Origin: JAAYJM01 sp964499465
GTDB lineage: Bacteria > Bacteroidota > Ignavibacteria > Kapaibacteriales > UBA2268
Assembly (NCBI GenBank): GCA_964499465.1
Contig: CAZCLJ010000125.1
Coordinates: forward strand, 1-12,505
Length of the DNA: 12,505 nt
Reading direction: 5' to 3'
Part shown: positions 1 through 6,776 of the stretch, piece by piece
How positions within the stretch are numbered: position 1 is the stretch's first letter
Layout of the letters: each line of letters opens with the position of its first letter
The notes under the pieces: model-generated
The model's database searches: none
Seen by the model: the letters and a program-made list of their open reading frames with translations, nothing else
Told to the model about the DNA's origin: nothing
Made by a program: the position numbers and the translations under genes

Positions 1-49
1 TAATGATTAATGATTAATGATTAATGATTAATGATTAATGATTAATGAT
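1..49. repeat. Perfect 7-bp tandem repeat (TAATGAT)x7
   Basis: Seven uninterrupted copies of TAATGAT run from the first base of the window, so the array may extend further left. The unit is close to the TAATGAC-type heptads inside the type-2 palindromic elements at 4351, 6425 and 8618. This array therefore looks like an expanded relative of the same heptamer family. No coding potential is apparent. Confidence 0.9.
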
Positions 50-62
50 TATTGGATTATAT

Positions 63-292
63 TCAGAACTCCTGACCCCATAACGAAAATAAAGGAGTTA
101 GGAGATTTGTCTCGTAAATAACAATTTCGCAGTTACTCTCCATAATAAATTATGGAGTTACTCTGATTATTAGAATAACTCCTAAATTTATTTAGGAGTT
201 ATATGTTTGCAATTTTGTGATATTACATTATTTTTAATATCAGAACTATGTTAATAGCGAAATACCAAACTACGAGGCATCAGGAGTTCTGA
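63..292 (-). repeat. Palindromic element, copy A (type 1, complete)
   Basis: This 230-bp unit has terminal inverted repeats: TCAGAACTCCTGA at the left and TCAGGAGTTCTGA at the right. By comparison with the other copies it lies in reverse orientation. Inside are two hairpins, ATAACTCCTAAAT/ATTTAGGAGTTAT (about 176-203) and CTCCATAAT/ATTATGGAG (about 139-158). Hairpin 1 has T:A at the position where copies E and F have C:G. No target-site duplication is evident. It lies directly upstream of the 43-aa ORF at 350. Confidence 0.85.
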
Positions 293-308
293 TATTGTTA
301 ATTCTCCT

Positions 309-316
309 TATATTTG
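309..316 (+). promoter_or_regulatory. Candidate -7 box TATATTTG
   Basis: TATATTTG matches the Bacteroidota -7 consensus TAnnTTTG and lies 34 bp before the ATG at 350, just outside the end of element A. No good -33 TTTG is seen about 19 bp upstream. Such matches are frequent in AT-rich DNA, so this is tentative. Confidence 0.25.
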
Positions 317-340
317 CTATATGATTAAAGAATAAATTCA

Positions 341-345
341 GGAGG
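341..345 (+). promoter_or_regulatory. Strong Shine-Dalgarno site GGAGG
   Basis: AGGAGGT (340-346) is a near-perfect Shine-Dalgarno sequence four bases before the ATG at 350, and it fixes the start of the 43-aa ORF. Most other genes in the window lack one. The other convincing sites belong to the ATPase/nuclease pair at 2377 and 3792. Confidence 0.7.
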
Positions 346-349
346 TAAA

Positions 350-481
350 ATGAGAAAACTAATTAGTTTCGAACTTAAGAAAGCAAAGGAAATTGCAATC
401 AAAGCAAAACAAAGCCATATTCCGATTGATACAATAATTACTTTAACAGGATTAAGCAAGGAAGATATTCAAAAATTGTAA
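350..481 (+). CDS. 43-aa small protein resembling the C-terminal tail of Rpn nucleases
   Basis: ATG at 350 follows GGAGG by four bases, and 43 codons run to TAA at 479-481. An in-frame TAA at 326-328 rules out a longer N-terminus here. The protein is basic at the N-terminus and helical. Its second half (HIPIDTIITLTGLSKEDIQKL, split here as HIPIDTIITLTGL then SKEDIQKL) resembles the tail of Rpn/PD-(D/E)XK transposase-like proteins, which commonly end in 'I..I..ITGLS.EEI.KL'. Rpn genes are known to encode short in-frame C-terminal products that act as antitoxins to the full nuclease. Here the nuclease body is absent. The stop lies six bases before the ABC ATPase start, so the two are probably co-transcribed. 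It could be an orphan antitoxin-like peptide, a leader peptide or a remnant. The family link is by eye only. Confidence 0.6.
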   Translation: MRKLISFELKKAKEIAIKAKQSHIPIDTIITLTGLSKEDIQKL

Positions 482-487
482 ATAAGT

Positions 488-1420
488 ATGTTAGAATTAA
501 AAAACATTTCCAAATATTATCGAAAAATTGCAGCTCTCGAAGGCATTTCACTTGATTTGAAAAAAGGTGAGATTTTCGGCTATATCGGAACAAATGGCGC
601 TGGTAAAACTACTACCATTAAAATTATAGTAGGGCTTATTAAAAGTTTTACTGGTGACTACTTCTTTCAAGAGCAAAGAATGCCGGACAACATTCTAAAC
701 GTTCACAAACTATTAGGATATTTACCGCAAGATGTTGCATTTCAGGAATGGCGAACTGTGAACCAGGCACTTTTTACTTTTGCAAAATTATCTGGTTTGG
801 AAGACAACCAAATAAATAAAAGAATAAAGGAAACACTCGAAATGCTTGGAATAACTGAATATCGTTTCAGGAAAATCAAGCAGCTTTCCGGTGGAACTAT
901 TCAAAAAGTTGGACTTGCACAGGCAATTATCCACGAACCTGATTTTATCGTGCTTGATGAGCCCCTTAATGGACTTGACCCTGTAAGCCGCCAAAGTGTG
1001 AAAGCAATTTTGAAAGATTTAAGCGAACGGGGAAAAACAGTTTTCTTTTCATCTCACATTTTAAGTGATGTTGAGGACATTGCAAGCCGTATTGGTATAA
1101 TAAATAAGGGAAAAATCCTTATTACCGGCACTAAAACTGAACTTATGGAAAAACTTCATAAGGCAAACAGATTGGAAATCAAGTTCTCAAAAAATGAAAT
1201 GAGCAAAGATATATTCAATGATTTTTCCGATTTAAATCAAGTAGAAGAAAAGAATGATTCTCATTATATTTTGCATTTTCAAAATACAGTTGATTTAGAT
1301 GAAATTACGCATTCAATAATCGAAAAGCTTATTCAATCTGGAAGCCGTATTCGTTCGATTGCTCCTGTCATTCCAACTCTTGATGAAATTTACGAAAACT
1401 ATGTGAAAGGTGCAGAATAA
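488..1420 (+). CDS. ABC transporter ATP-binding protein
   Basis: This 310-aa nucleotide-binding subunit of an ABC-2-type exporter hydrolyses ATP at the cytoplasmic face to drive the permease encoded next to it. Visible motifs, in order, are Walker A GTNGAGKT (residues 34-41), Q-loop Gln81, signature LSGGT (133-137), Walker B IVLDEP (154-159), D-loop NGLD (161-164) and H-loop His190. Residues from about 220 to 310 form an extra C-terminal domain typical of the CcmA/NatA-like group. Length and motifs indicate a complete, active enzyme. Its stop overlaps the permease start by one base (TAATG), implying translational coupling. No Shine-Dalgarno site is seen and the start is the first Met before the conserved LELKNISKYY. 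The substrate cannot be deduced; antibiotic, lipid or ion export are all seen in this class. Confidence 0.95.
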   Translation: MLELKNISKYYRKIAALEGISLDLKKGEIFGYIGTNGAGKTTTIKIIVGLIKSFTGDYFFQEQRMPDNILNVHKLLGYLPQDVAFQEWRTVNQALFTFAKLSGLEDNQINKRIKETLEMLGITEYRFRKIKQLSGGTIQKVGLAQAIIHEPDFIVLDEPLNGLDPVSRQSVKAILKDLSERGKTVFFSSHILSDVEDIASRIGIINKGKILITGTKTELMEKLHKANRLEIKFSKNEMSKDIFNDFSDLNQVEEKNDSHYILHFQNTVDLDEITHSIIEKLIQSGSRIRSIAPVIPTLDEIYENYVKGAE

Positions 1421-2082
1421 TGAAATTTGGACTTTTGCTCTCCGATGAATTCAATGGATTTTACAAAAGCAAGGTTATGGTGGCTATGTGGATTGGGTTG
1501 CCGCTTCTCTCTTTAATTTTATATTGGTTCACACCAAGCACACAGGAGATGTCTTTCAGTTTTTTCTTTGCTTCGCTTATTGCAAGTTTTGGTGGGACAC
1601 TTGCCTCAATTATGCTTACTGTGAATATCATTCACGAAATTTCGAGAAAAGTATATGATTTATTCCTTATTAGGCCAATTAAACGAAGCGACATATTGAT
1701 TTCAAAATACTTTGCTGTGTTCCTTTGCACTGCAATAGCAATTATTCTTTCACTTGCTTTCGGTGTTGGTTTGGACTTCGTAAAAAATTCTGCTCTTTCT
1801 GAAAATATACTGCTTATGACAGCAGAGAGCTTTGGATTAAGTTTAGCTTCAATTGCGGTATCGTGTAGCATTGGTATTTTTATAGGAATAATTTCGCCAA
1901 CTGTTTTGATGGGAATAATTCTAATTATTTTCGTTGCCGGCAATTTCACTTCGCTCATTCTATATTTGCCAACAATGCTACAGTTAGAAAATGCTTATTT
2001 AATTACAATACTTTCCAGCATTGTATTTTCAGCTTTATTAGTATTTATTTCAATTTTGATTTTCAATAAAAAGCAGTTTTAG
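1420..2082 (+). CDS. ABC-2-type transporter permease
   Basis: This 220-aa integral membrane protein has about six hydrophobic segments (roughly 21-37, 46-70, 97-117, 136-157, 161-183 and 193-215), the usual topology of ABC-2 permeases. After the second segment, residues 85-98 (RPIKRSDILISKYF) match the cytoplasmic 'RP.sR.eil..K' coupling stretch that contacts the ATPase. Its start codon overlaps the ATPase stop, so the two products are made together and presumably form a homodimeric permease with two ATPases. It is shorter than many ABC-2 permeases (about 250-400 aa) but has both charged termini and shows no frameshift, so it looks intact. The cargo is unknown. No terminator follows; instead a heptad repeat begins seven bases after the stop. 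Confidence 0.88.
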   Translation: MKFGLLLSDEFNGFYKSKVMVAMWIGLPLLSLILYWFTPSTQEMSFSFFFASLIASFGGTLASIMLTVNIIHEISRKVYDLFLIRPIKRSDILISKYFAVFLCTAIAIILSLAFGVGLDFVKNSALSENILLMTAESFGLSLASIAVSCSIGIFIGIISPTVLMGIILIIFVAGNFTSLILYLPTMLQLENAYLITILSSIVFSALLVFISILIFNKKQF

Positions 2083-2088
2083 TGGTTT

Positions 2089-2137
2089 GGGAATGAGGAA
2101 TTGGGGACTGGGAATGAGGAATTGGGGATTGGAGACT
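2089..2137 (+). repeat. Heptamer tandem array, seven degenerate units (GGGAATG/AGGAATT/GGGGACT)
   Basis: Two 21-bp units (2089-2109 and 2110-2130) differ at one base (GGGGACT versus GGGGATT), and each is three heptads. A seventh heptad, GGAGACT, closes the array. The GGGGACT/GGGGATT units resemble the cyanobacterial STRR heptamers CCCCA(A/G)T on the other strand. The array runs in register into the type-2 element remnant at 2138. Confidence 0.85.
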
Positions 2138-2225
2138 GGTCATTCGTCATTCGTTATTAGTAAAGGAAAAAATACCAATGACTAATGACTAATAAAAGAA
2201 TATTTGCTAACTACGAAATTATCAA
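2138..2225 (+). repeat. Remnant of a type-2 palindromic element
   Basis: The left heptads (GGTCATT CGTCATT CGTTATT), the facing right heptads (CCAATG ACTAATG ACTAATA) and the following TTTGCTAACTACGAAATT match the core of elements B, C3 and D. Both TCAGAACTCC ends are missing. It lies in the same orientation as element B at 4351, so the ATPase/nuclease pair is flanked by related direct repeats. Confidence 0.75.
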
Positions 2226-2230
2226 GCAAA

Positions 2231-2266
2231 AGATGGACTCCACTTTCCCAAGCGTGGAGTACATCT
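2231..2266. repeat. Imperfect hairpin (AGATG.ACTCCAC / GTGGAGT.CATCT)
   Basis: A 12-bp stem with one mismatch encloses a 10-base loop containing TTTCCCAAGC. It could fold as RNA, but no T-run follows directly, so it is not a canonical terminator. The loop resembles the TTCCAAG/CTTGGGAA hairpin at 11521. The rest of the 2083-2376 gap is AT-rich spacer with a possible promoter. Confidence 0.55.
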
Positions 2267-2307
2267 AAAAGAAGCAAATAAATTTTCTTTTTTTAATTAA
2301 AAATATT

Positions 2308-2315
2308 TAAGTTTG
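2308..2315 (+). promoter_or_regulatory. Candidate -7 box TAAGTTTG
   Basis: TAAGTTTG fits TAnnTTTG and lies about 60 bp before the ATPase start at 2377. The -33 region is only a T-rich run, so support is weak. Confidence 0.25.
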
Positions 2316-2376
2316 CAATTAACGTATTGAGAATTAATAAAACTGTAAATCAAAGAGCATTATATAAGGAGAATTA

Positions 2377-3795
2377 ATGAAAATTACTTTAAAAAATATT
2401 GGTATATTCAAAAAAGCAGAATATGAACTCGGAGATTTCACTATTATATGTGGCAAGAATAATACTGGAAAAACTTATGCAACTTATGCATTGTATGGGT
2501 TTATAGACTTTTTTATTAGTGGCTATCAAATAGATATTTCTGATAATCATATTATTTCTTTGTTCGAAAAAGGAACTGAAAATATTGATTTAATTGAATT
2601 TGTCAAAAATCACCAAGAAATAATTGAAGTTGCTTGTGACAAATATAAAATATTTCTCCCTTTCGTTTTTGCTTCAAATGAATCAAGATTTAAAAATTCT
2701 GATTTTTTAATTGAAGTAGAAAATAATTCTTTTACTCTAAATGCCGATAGTAGTTTTAATAGAACTTTAAACTTTACTAAAAATGATATATTACAAATAA
2801 CTAAAGAAGTTAATTCAAACTTCCTTTCTATAAGTTTTCCCAGAGAAACAAAAGAAATACAAAATCCTTCAACAATTGCTATTATTAAAAAGGAAATAAG
2901 TCACGCTATTAAGGTGATTATTTTTAAAAATATATTTCCAAATGTTTTTATTACCAGTGCTGAAAGAACAGGTATATCAATATTTGAAGATGATATAACT
3001 GCAAATCTTCATAACAGACTAATTAAAAGAATTACTCTTTCACCATCATTAGATATTAATGAAATAATTGAAGAGTTCTATAACTCTCCTTATCCATTAC
3101 CTGTAACTAGAAATATATCTTTTAATAGTCAATTAAAAGACATTATGAAATTGTCCAGCTATATTGAAAAGGAACATTCTGATATTTTAACTGAATTTTC
3201 AAATATATTGGGAGGCGATTACCGTGTAGATAGAGAAGGACTTTGGTTTATTCCTAATAAGACGAAAAGTGTTAAATTAAGTATGGGTGAAAGTTCAAGT
3301 TCTGTGCGTTCTTTGCTTGATGTGGGTTTTTATCTGAAACATCTTGCCCAAAAAGGTGATTTACTTATGATTGACGAACCCGAACTAAATCTTCATCCAG
3401 AAAATCAAAGGAAACTTGCACGGCTCCTTGTCAGATTAGTTAATATTGGAATTAAGGTTTTTATTACAACTCACAGTGATTACATTATAAAAGAATTAAA
3501 TACTTTAATTATGTTTAATTATAAAAAAGACAATGAGATAATAAAAAAGATTATGGATAATAAGAAATATAAATATAAAGAATCAGAATTAATAAATATT
3601 GATAAATTCAAAGTTTATATTTCTCGTAATGAACCTACTTTGCTTGATGGTAATTCCAAAAAAGTTAAAGTTCCTAATTTAGTTCCTGCAAAATATGATG
3701 AATTCTATGGTATCGAAGTTGAAAGTTTCGATGAAACTATTGATGAGATGAATAAACTTCAAAAATCTATTATGTTCGAGAGGTATTTTCTATGA
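2377..3795 (+). CDS. OLD/AAA15-like ATPase of a putative two-gene defence module
   Basis: This 472-aa protein carries an SMC/ABC-like ATPase fold split by a long insert. Walker A GKNNTGKT is at residues 26-33. An AERTGIS motif (195-201) matches the 'ERxGI' element of AAA15/OLD-like proteins. LSMGESSSSVRSL (301-313) is the signature-like helix, Walker B is LLMIDEPELNLHP (329-341; D333, E334) and a switch His is in ITTHSDYI (363-370). Downstream, about 100 Lys-rich residues replace any Toprim domain, so this is not a full OLD nuclease such as GajA. AAGGAG at 2366-2371 supports the start. The stop overlaps the next gene by four bases (ATGA). In systems such as Septu and PARIS an ATPase of this type senses phage and controls a partner effector. 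The same role here is inference. Confidence 0.85.
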   Translation: MKITLKNIGIFKKAEYELGDFTIICGKNNTGKTYATYALYGFIDFFISGYQIDISDNHIISLFEKGTENIDLIEFVKNHQEIIEVACDKYKIFLPFVFASNESRFKNSDFLIEVENNSFTLNADSSFNRTLNFTKNDILQITKEVNSNFLSISFPRETKEIQNPSTIAIIKKEISHAIKVIIFKNIFPNVFITSAERTGISIFEDDITANLHNRLIKRITLSPSLDINEIIEEFYNSPYPLPVTRNISFNSQLKDIMKLSSYIEKEHSDILTEFSNILGGDYRVDREGLWFIPNKTKSVKLSMGESSSSVRSLLDVGFYLKHLAQKGDLLMIDEPELNLHPENQRKLARLLVRLVNIGIKVFITTHSDYIIKELNTLIMFNYKKDNEIIKKIMDNKKYKYKESELINIDKFKVYISRNEPTLLDGNSKKVKVPNLVPAKYDEFYGIEVESFDETIDEMNKLQKSIMFERYFL

Positions 3796-4328
3796 TTAAT
3801 GAATATTTTAATGATTTTTTTGACCAAGGAATTCAAGTAGATTCTTCTAATATGATTTCTTTAAATGAAAAAGGTGACAGTGCTAAATTGAAGAATGTGA
3901 AAATTGATATGATATCAACATACTCAAAAGTAATTAAATCAGATAAAGTAAGCATAGAAAATTTGTTTAATCGTGCTGGTAAAGGGCAAAGAACACATTG
4001 TGACTATTTAATTATAACTAATAACAAAGTTATTTTTATTGAATTGAAATCATCTTTCAAAGAAGGAGATTCATTCCAAAAAATTTCAAATCAATTTAAA
4101 GGAACTCTTTGCATAACTGATTACATTGATAGTGTTCTTTTTAATTTTTATGATAAAAAGAAATTCTTTGCAAATATCGAAAAAAAATATATCTTGTTAT
4201 ATAAAAATTCACCAATAGACTTGAGGAGTTCTAAAGAGATTAAATCAGAAAAAAAGAATCAACTTGAACACATTAAAATGATTCAAGTAGATAACGACCA
4301 AATTGTAACTATTAATGAATTAGAATGA
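3792..4328 (+). CDS. Putative PD-(D/E)XK-like nuclease partner of the ATPase
   Basis: This 178-aa protein is of no family I can name. The central block CDYLIITNNKVIFIELKSS (70-88) has the spacing of a PD-(D/E)XK nuclease core: Asp71 on one strand, then Glu84-Leu-Lys86 on the next, followed by a helix with Gln96 and Gln101 (QKISNQF). A basic stretch, RAGKGQR (61-67), precedes it, and Glu56 could be the first-helix acid. There is no signal peptide or membrane segment, so it should be cytoplasmic. The start overlaps the ATPase stop by four bases (ATGA), with GAGG at 3780-3783 as ribosome site, so expression is coupled and a complex is likely. The motif fits a nuclease effector, but a catalytically dead or RloB/Toprim-unrelated protein cannot be excluded. 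Confidence 0.7.
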   Translation: MINEYFNDFFDQGIQVDSSNMISLNEKGDSAKLKNVKIDMISTYSKVIKSDKVSIENLFNRAGKGQRTHCDYLIITNNKVIFIELKSSFKEGDSFQKISNQFKGTLCITDYIDSVLFNFYDKKKFFANIEKKYILLYKNSPIDLRSSKEIKSEKKNQLEHIKMIQVDNDQIVTINELE

Positions 4329-4350
4329 TTAATTTTTATAGCTTTTAATT

Positions 4351-4606
4351 TCAGAACTCCTGACGCCTCGTAATATGCAATTTCGCATATTTTGAAATAT
4401 GAAGTTAAATTTCAACATAAGTATTATCAATAGGTCATTAGTTATTCGTTATTCGTCATTAGTAGTTACAAACTAATGACTAACGACCAATAACCAATGA
4501 CTAATAACTTATAGCTGACAGCCAATAGCCGACAGCTGACATCCGAAAACTGCAAAGTGTCAAATCTCCTAACTACTTTGTTTTCATTATGTGGGTTGGA
4601 GTTCAA
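4351..4606 (+). repeat. Palindromic element, copy B (type 2, with an extra heptad block)
   Basis: It begins TCAGAACTCCTGACGCCTCG 22 bases after the nuclease stop and ends in the degraded GGTTGGAGTTCA. The core has left heptads (4433-4464) facing five right heptads (4472-4506). A second array, AGCTGAC AGCCAAT AGCCGAC AGCTGAC (4513-4540), is unique to this copy. Its 28 bp account for the length difference from copy D (256 versus 229). Confidence 0.82.
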
Positions 4607-4659
4607 AATATGGGGAAAAAAAAATACTTATGTAATATTTAATATTAAAGAAAATATTT

Positions 4660-4667
4660 TAATTTTG
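4660..4667 (+). promoter_or_regulatory. Candidate -7 box TAATTTTG
   Basis: TAATTTTG fits TAnnTTTG, 33 bp before the amidohydrolase start, in the AT-rich spacer just after element B. Only a TTT is found near the expected -33 position. Confidence 0.3.
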
Positions 4668-4699
4668 CTTTTAAAATTGTATTATTCTTTTATAATATT

Positions 4700-6202
4700 A
4701 TGCAAAGTTTTCAAGGTCAAATAGAATTAAAAAATGGGAAAATATTTTCCCTCAATCAACAGCCGGGAATAATAAACATTCTTACAAATGGAAAAATAAT
4801 TGAATATAGAAATTGCTGGGCTTTCCCCGGTTTCGTTGACCATCATTGTCATTTGTTAGCACTTGGGACACGTCAAATGCAAATAAATCTGTTTGGTCTA
4901 AAAAGCTTAGAAGAATGTTTGAATGCTATCAAAAGTAACAGAGAAAATAAAAACGATTGGATACGCGGTTGGGGCTGGAATCAGGAACTTTGGAGGAATA
5001 ACGATTTCCCTACTAAAAATGTTCTTGATGAAATTTATCCGAATTCTCCGGTATATTTATCAAGAGTAGATGGACATGCTGCCTGGGTAAATACAGTTGC
5101 ATTAAAACTTGCAAACATTACGAAAAATACTCCAAATCCAAAAGGCGGAGCAATCTTAAAAGATGAAAAAGGAGAACCAAACGGAATACTAATAGACAAT
5201 GCAATGCAACTTGTAAAGCATTTAATTCCAGAACTTAGCTATTTTCAGAAGAAAAAAGCTGTTTCGCTTGCAATAAGCGAATTAGTGAGAAGTGGTATTA
5301 CCCAGATAAGAAATATGGATTTATCATTAGAGCAATACGAGATTTTGGAAGAATTGGAAAAAGAAGGGAACTTGCCAATTAGAGTTAATTCATATTTAAT
5401 TGCTCAGAAAGATGAATATTTGCAGTTCAGCATAAAAGCGAATAAAAATGAAAGAAAGATGCACCGCGTTGTTGGTATAAAGCTATATGCTGATGGAGCG
5501 CTTGGCTCTCGCGGAGCTGCATTGCTTGACGATTATTCTGATGAAGAGAATCAAAAAGGACTTCTGCTTCTAAGCGATGAAGAATTATTTGAAAAAGCAG
5601 TTACAGGATTAGAAAAAGGTTTCGATATTGCCATCCATTCTATTGGCGATGCTGCCTGCCGTCAGGTTCTTCAACTTTATAAACGATTATTCGATGAAAA
5701 AAAAGTTGGTACTAATCAGGAATTGAGTATTGAACATTCACAAAACATAAAGCCGGAAGATTTGCACTTTTTTTCCGACTATCCAATAATTGCATCTGTT
5801 CAGCCAATCCATTGCACTTCTGATGCTCCAATGGCATTAAAACGCATCGGTGCCAGATGTAAAAATGCTTACAGATGGAAAAGTATAATTTCTAAAGGTG
5901 CAAAATTCTGTTCCGGCTCGGATTTCCCGATTGAATCACACTCAGTTTTGCTGGGGCTTGATGCTCTTAGCCGTAGAGTGCCTTTCAATCAAAATACAGC
6001 ATTTTATCCGGAAGAAATAATTTCTATTGAAGAAGCAATAAGAAGCTATACTTCTGAACAGGATACAAATCCTTTTGAATCGGGCAAAAATGCTGATTTT
6101 GTGATACTTAATCAGAATATTACTAATATTCCATTGGAAAAAATTAAGGAAACCGAAATAGTTGCTACTGTTTGTAATGGAAATTTAGTGTATTTATCAT
6201 AA
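4700..6202 (+). CDS. YtcJ-like metal-dependent amidohydrolase (Amidohydro_3 family)
   Basis: This 500-aa cytoplasmic TIM-barrel hydrolase acts on an amide or related bond; the substrate cannot be read from sequence. Metal-site motifs are visible: PGFVDHHCHL with HxH at His49/His51, the strand GIKLYADGALGSRGA (259-273) carrying Lys261, AIHSIGDAA with His313, SIEHSQ with His346 and CSGSDFP with Asp408. The N-terminal LKNGKIFSLN and C-terminal GKNADFVILNQN stretches form the small beta-sandwich domain seen in this family. Its length is close to that of YtcJ-type proteins (about 500-550 aa), so it appears complete. The chosen ATG puts the first beta-strand about eight residues in. No Shine-Dalgarno site is visible. 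It is monocistronic, with element B upstream and the C1-C3 cluster downstream. Annotation as imidazolonepropionase or dihydroorotase fits less well. Confidence 0.92.
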   Translation: MQSFQGQIELKNGKIFSLNQQPGIINILTNGKIIEYRNCWAFPGFVDHHCHLLALGTRQMQINLFGLKSLEECLNAIKSNRENKNDWIRGWGWNQELWRNNDFPTKNVLDEIYPNSPVYLSRVDGHAAWVNTVALKLANITKNTPNPKGGAILKDEKGEPNGILIDNAMQLVKHLIPELSYFQKKKAVSLAISELVRSGITQIRNMDLSLEQYEILEELEKEGNLPIRVNSYLIAQKDEYLQFSIKANKNERKMHRVVGIKLYADGALGSRGAALLDDYSDEENQKGLLLLSDEELFEKAVTGLEKGFDIAIHSIGDAACRQVLQLYKRLFDEKKVGTNQELSIEHSQNIKPEDLHFFSDYPIIASVQPIHCTSDAPMALKRIGARCKNAYRWKSIISKGAKFCSGSDFPIESHSVLLGLDALSRRVPFNQNTAFYPEEIISIEEAIRSYTSEQDTNPFESGKNADFVILNQNITNIPLEKIKETEIVATVCNGNLVYLS

Positions 6203-6238
6203 ATTTAATAAGTGGCTCTCAGAATGGTAGTTTTAAAA

Positions 6239-6382
6239 TCAGAAATCCTGATGCCCCATAGTTTGTTTTCCGCAATTAATATAGTTCTGTTATTAAAAAT
6301 AATGTAATTTCACAAAATTGCAAACACATAACTCCAAAATAAATTATGGAGTTATTCTAATTATTAGATTAACTCCATAATT
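6239..6382 (+). repeat. Palindromic element C1 (type 1, 3'-truncated)
   Basis: It begins TCAGAAATCCTGATGCCCC and matches the left two-thirds of copies A, E and F. It includes hairpin 1 with A:T at the covarying position and one A/A mismatch. It breaks inside the left arm of hairpin 2 (AACTCCATAATT), where C2 begins. Confidence 0.8.
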
Positions 6383-6424
6383 TGAGAACTCCTCACCCCT
6401 CGTAGTTTGCTATATCGCATAATT
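6383..6424 (+). repeat. Palindromic element C2 (42-bp 5' fragment)
   Basis: TGAGAACTCCTCACCCCTCG plus GTTTGCTATATCGCATA matches only the first 42 bp of an element and is directly followed by the same segment of C3. It is either a tandem duplication of the end or a stump left by nested insertion. Confidence 0.75.
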
Positions 6425-6664
6425 TCAGAACTCCTGATGCCGCGTAGTTTGCTATTTCGCATATTTTACAATATGAAGTTATATTTGAATGTAAATATTT
6501 CAAATAGGTCATTCGTTATTCGTCATTAGTTGTTACAAACGAATAACTAATGACTAATGACTAATGACTAATGACAAATAAAATATTTTTACTAACTGCG
6601 AAATCATTCTTGTCGAATTAAATCTTCTAACTCCTTTATTTTCGTTATGGGTTATGGAGTTCTC
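6425..6664 (+). repeat. Palindromic element C3 (type 2, complete)
   Basis: This 240-bp unit starts TCAGAACTCCTGATGCCGCG and ends GTTATGGAGTTCTCA. Left heptads (CATTCGT TATTCGT CATTAGT) face five right heptads (6539-6573), four of them identical ACTAATG. The 3' subterminal TCCTTTATTTTCGTTATGGG is shared with the other copies. From 6665 to 6776 I see only AT-rich leader for the lipoprotein gene. Confidence 0.85.
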
Positions 6665-6776
6665 ATTTTATGATTTATAATATTTTTTGTAAAAAATCGT
6701 TTTTATTTAATTAATAAGAAATTCACAATTAATTTAATATATTGTGCTTTTGACTTAATATAAAATTTGAAAAAAA

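Noticed and set aside
63..292. Riboswitch upstream of the ABC operon
   Set aside because: The structure is a copy of a dispersed element present in unrelated intergenic regions and lies in reverse orientation to the gene.
788..994. 68-aa ORF on the minus strand
   Set aside because: It is antisense to the conserved core of the ABC ATPase, has no family signal and is a reading-frame shadow.
1632..1958. 108-aa ORF on the minus strand
   Set aside because: It is antisense to the permease; the composition mirrors membrane-segment codons and no ribosome site is present.
2377..3795. Complete OLD-family nuclease (GajA-like)
   Set aside because: After the H-loop there is no Toprim E...DxD pattern, only about 100 Lys-rich residues, so the nuclease role probably lies in the partner protein.
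4433..4540. Possible CRISPR array
   Set aside because: The repeats are 7 bp, contiguous and without unique spacers, so this is tandem heptamer DNA.
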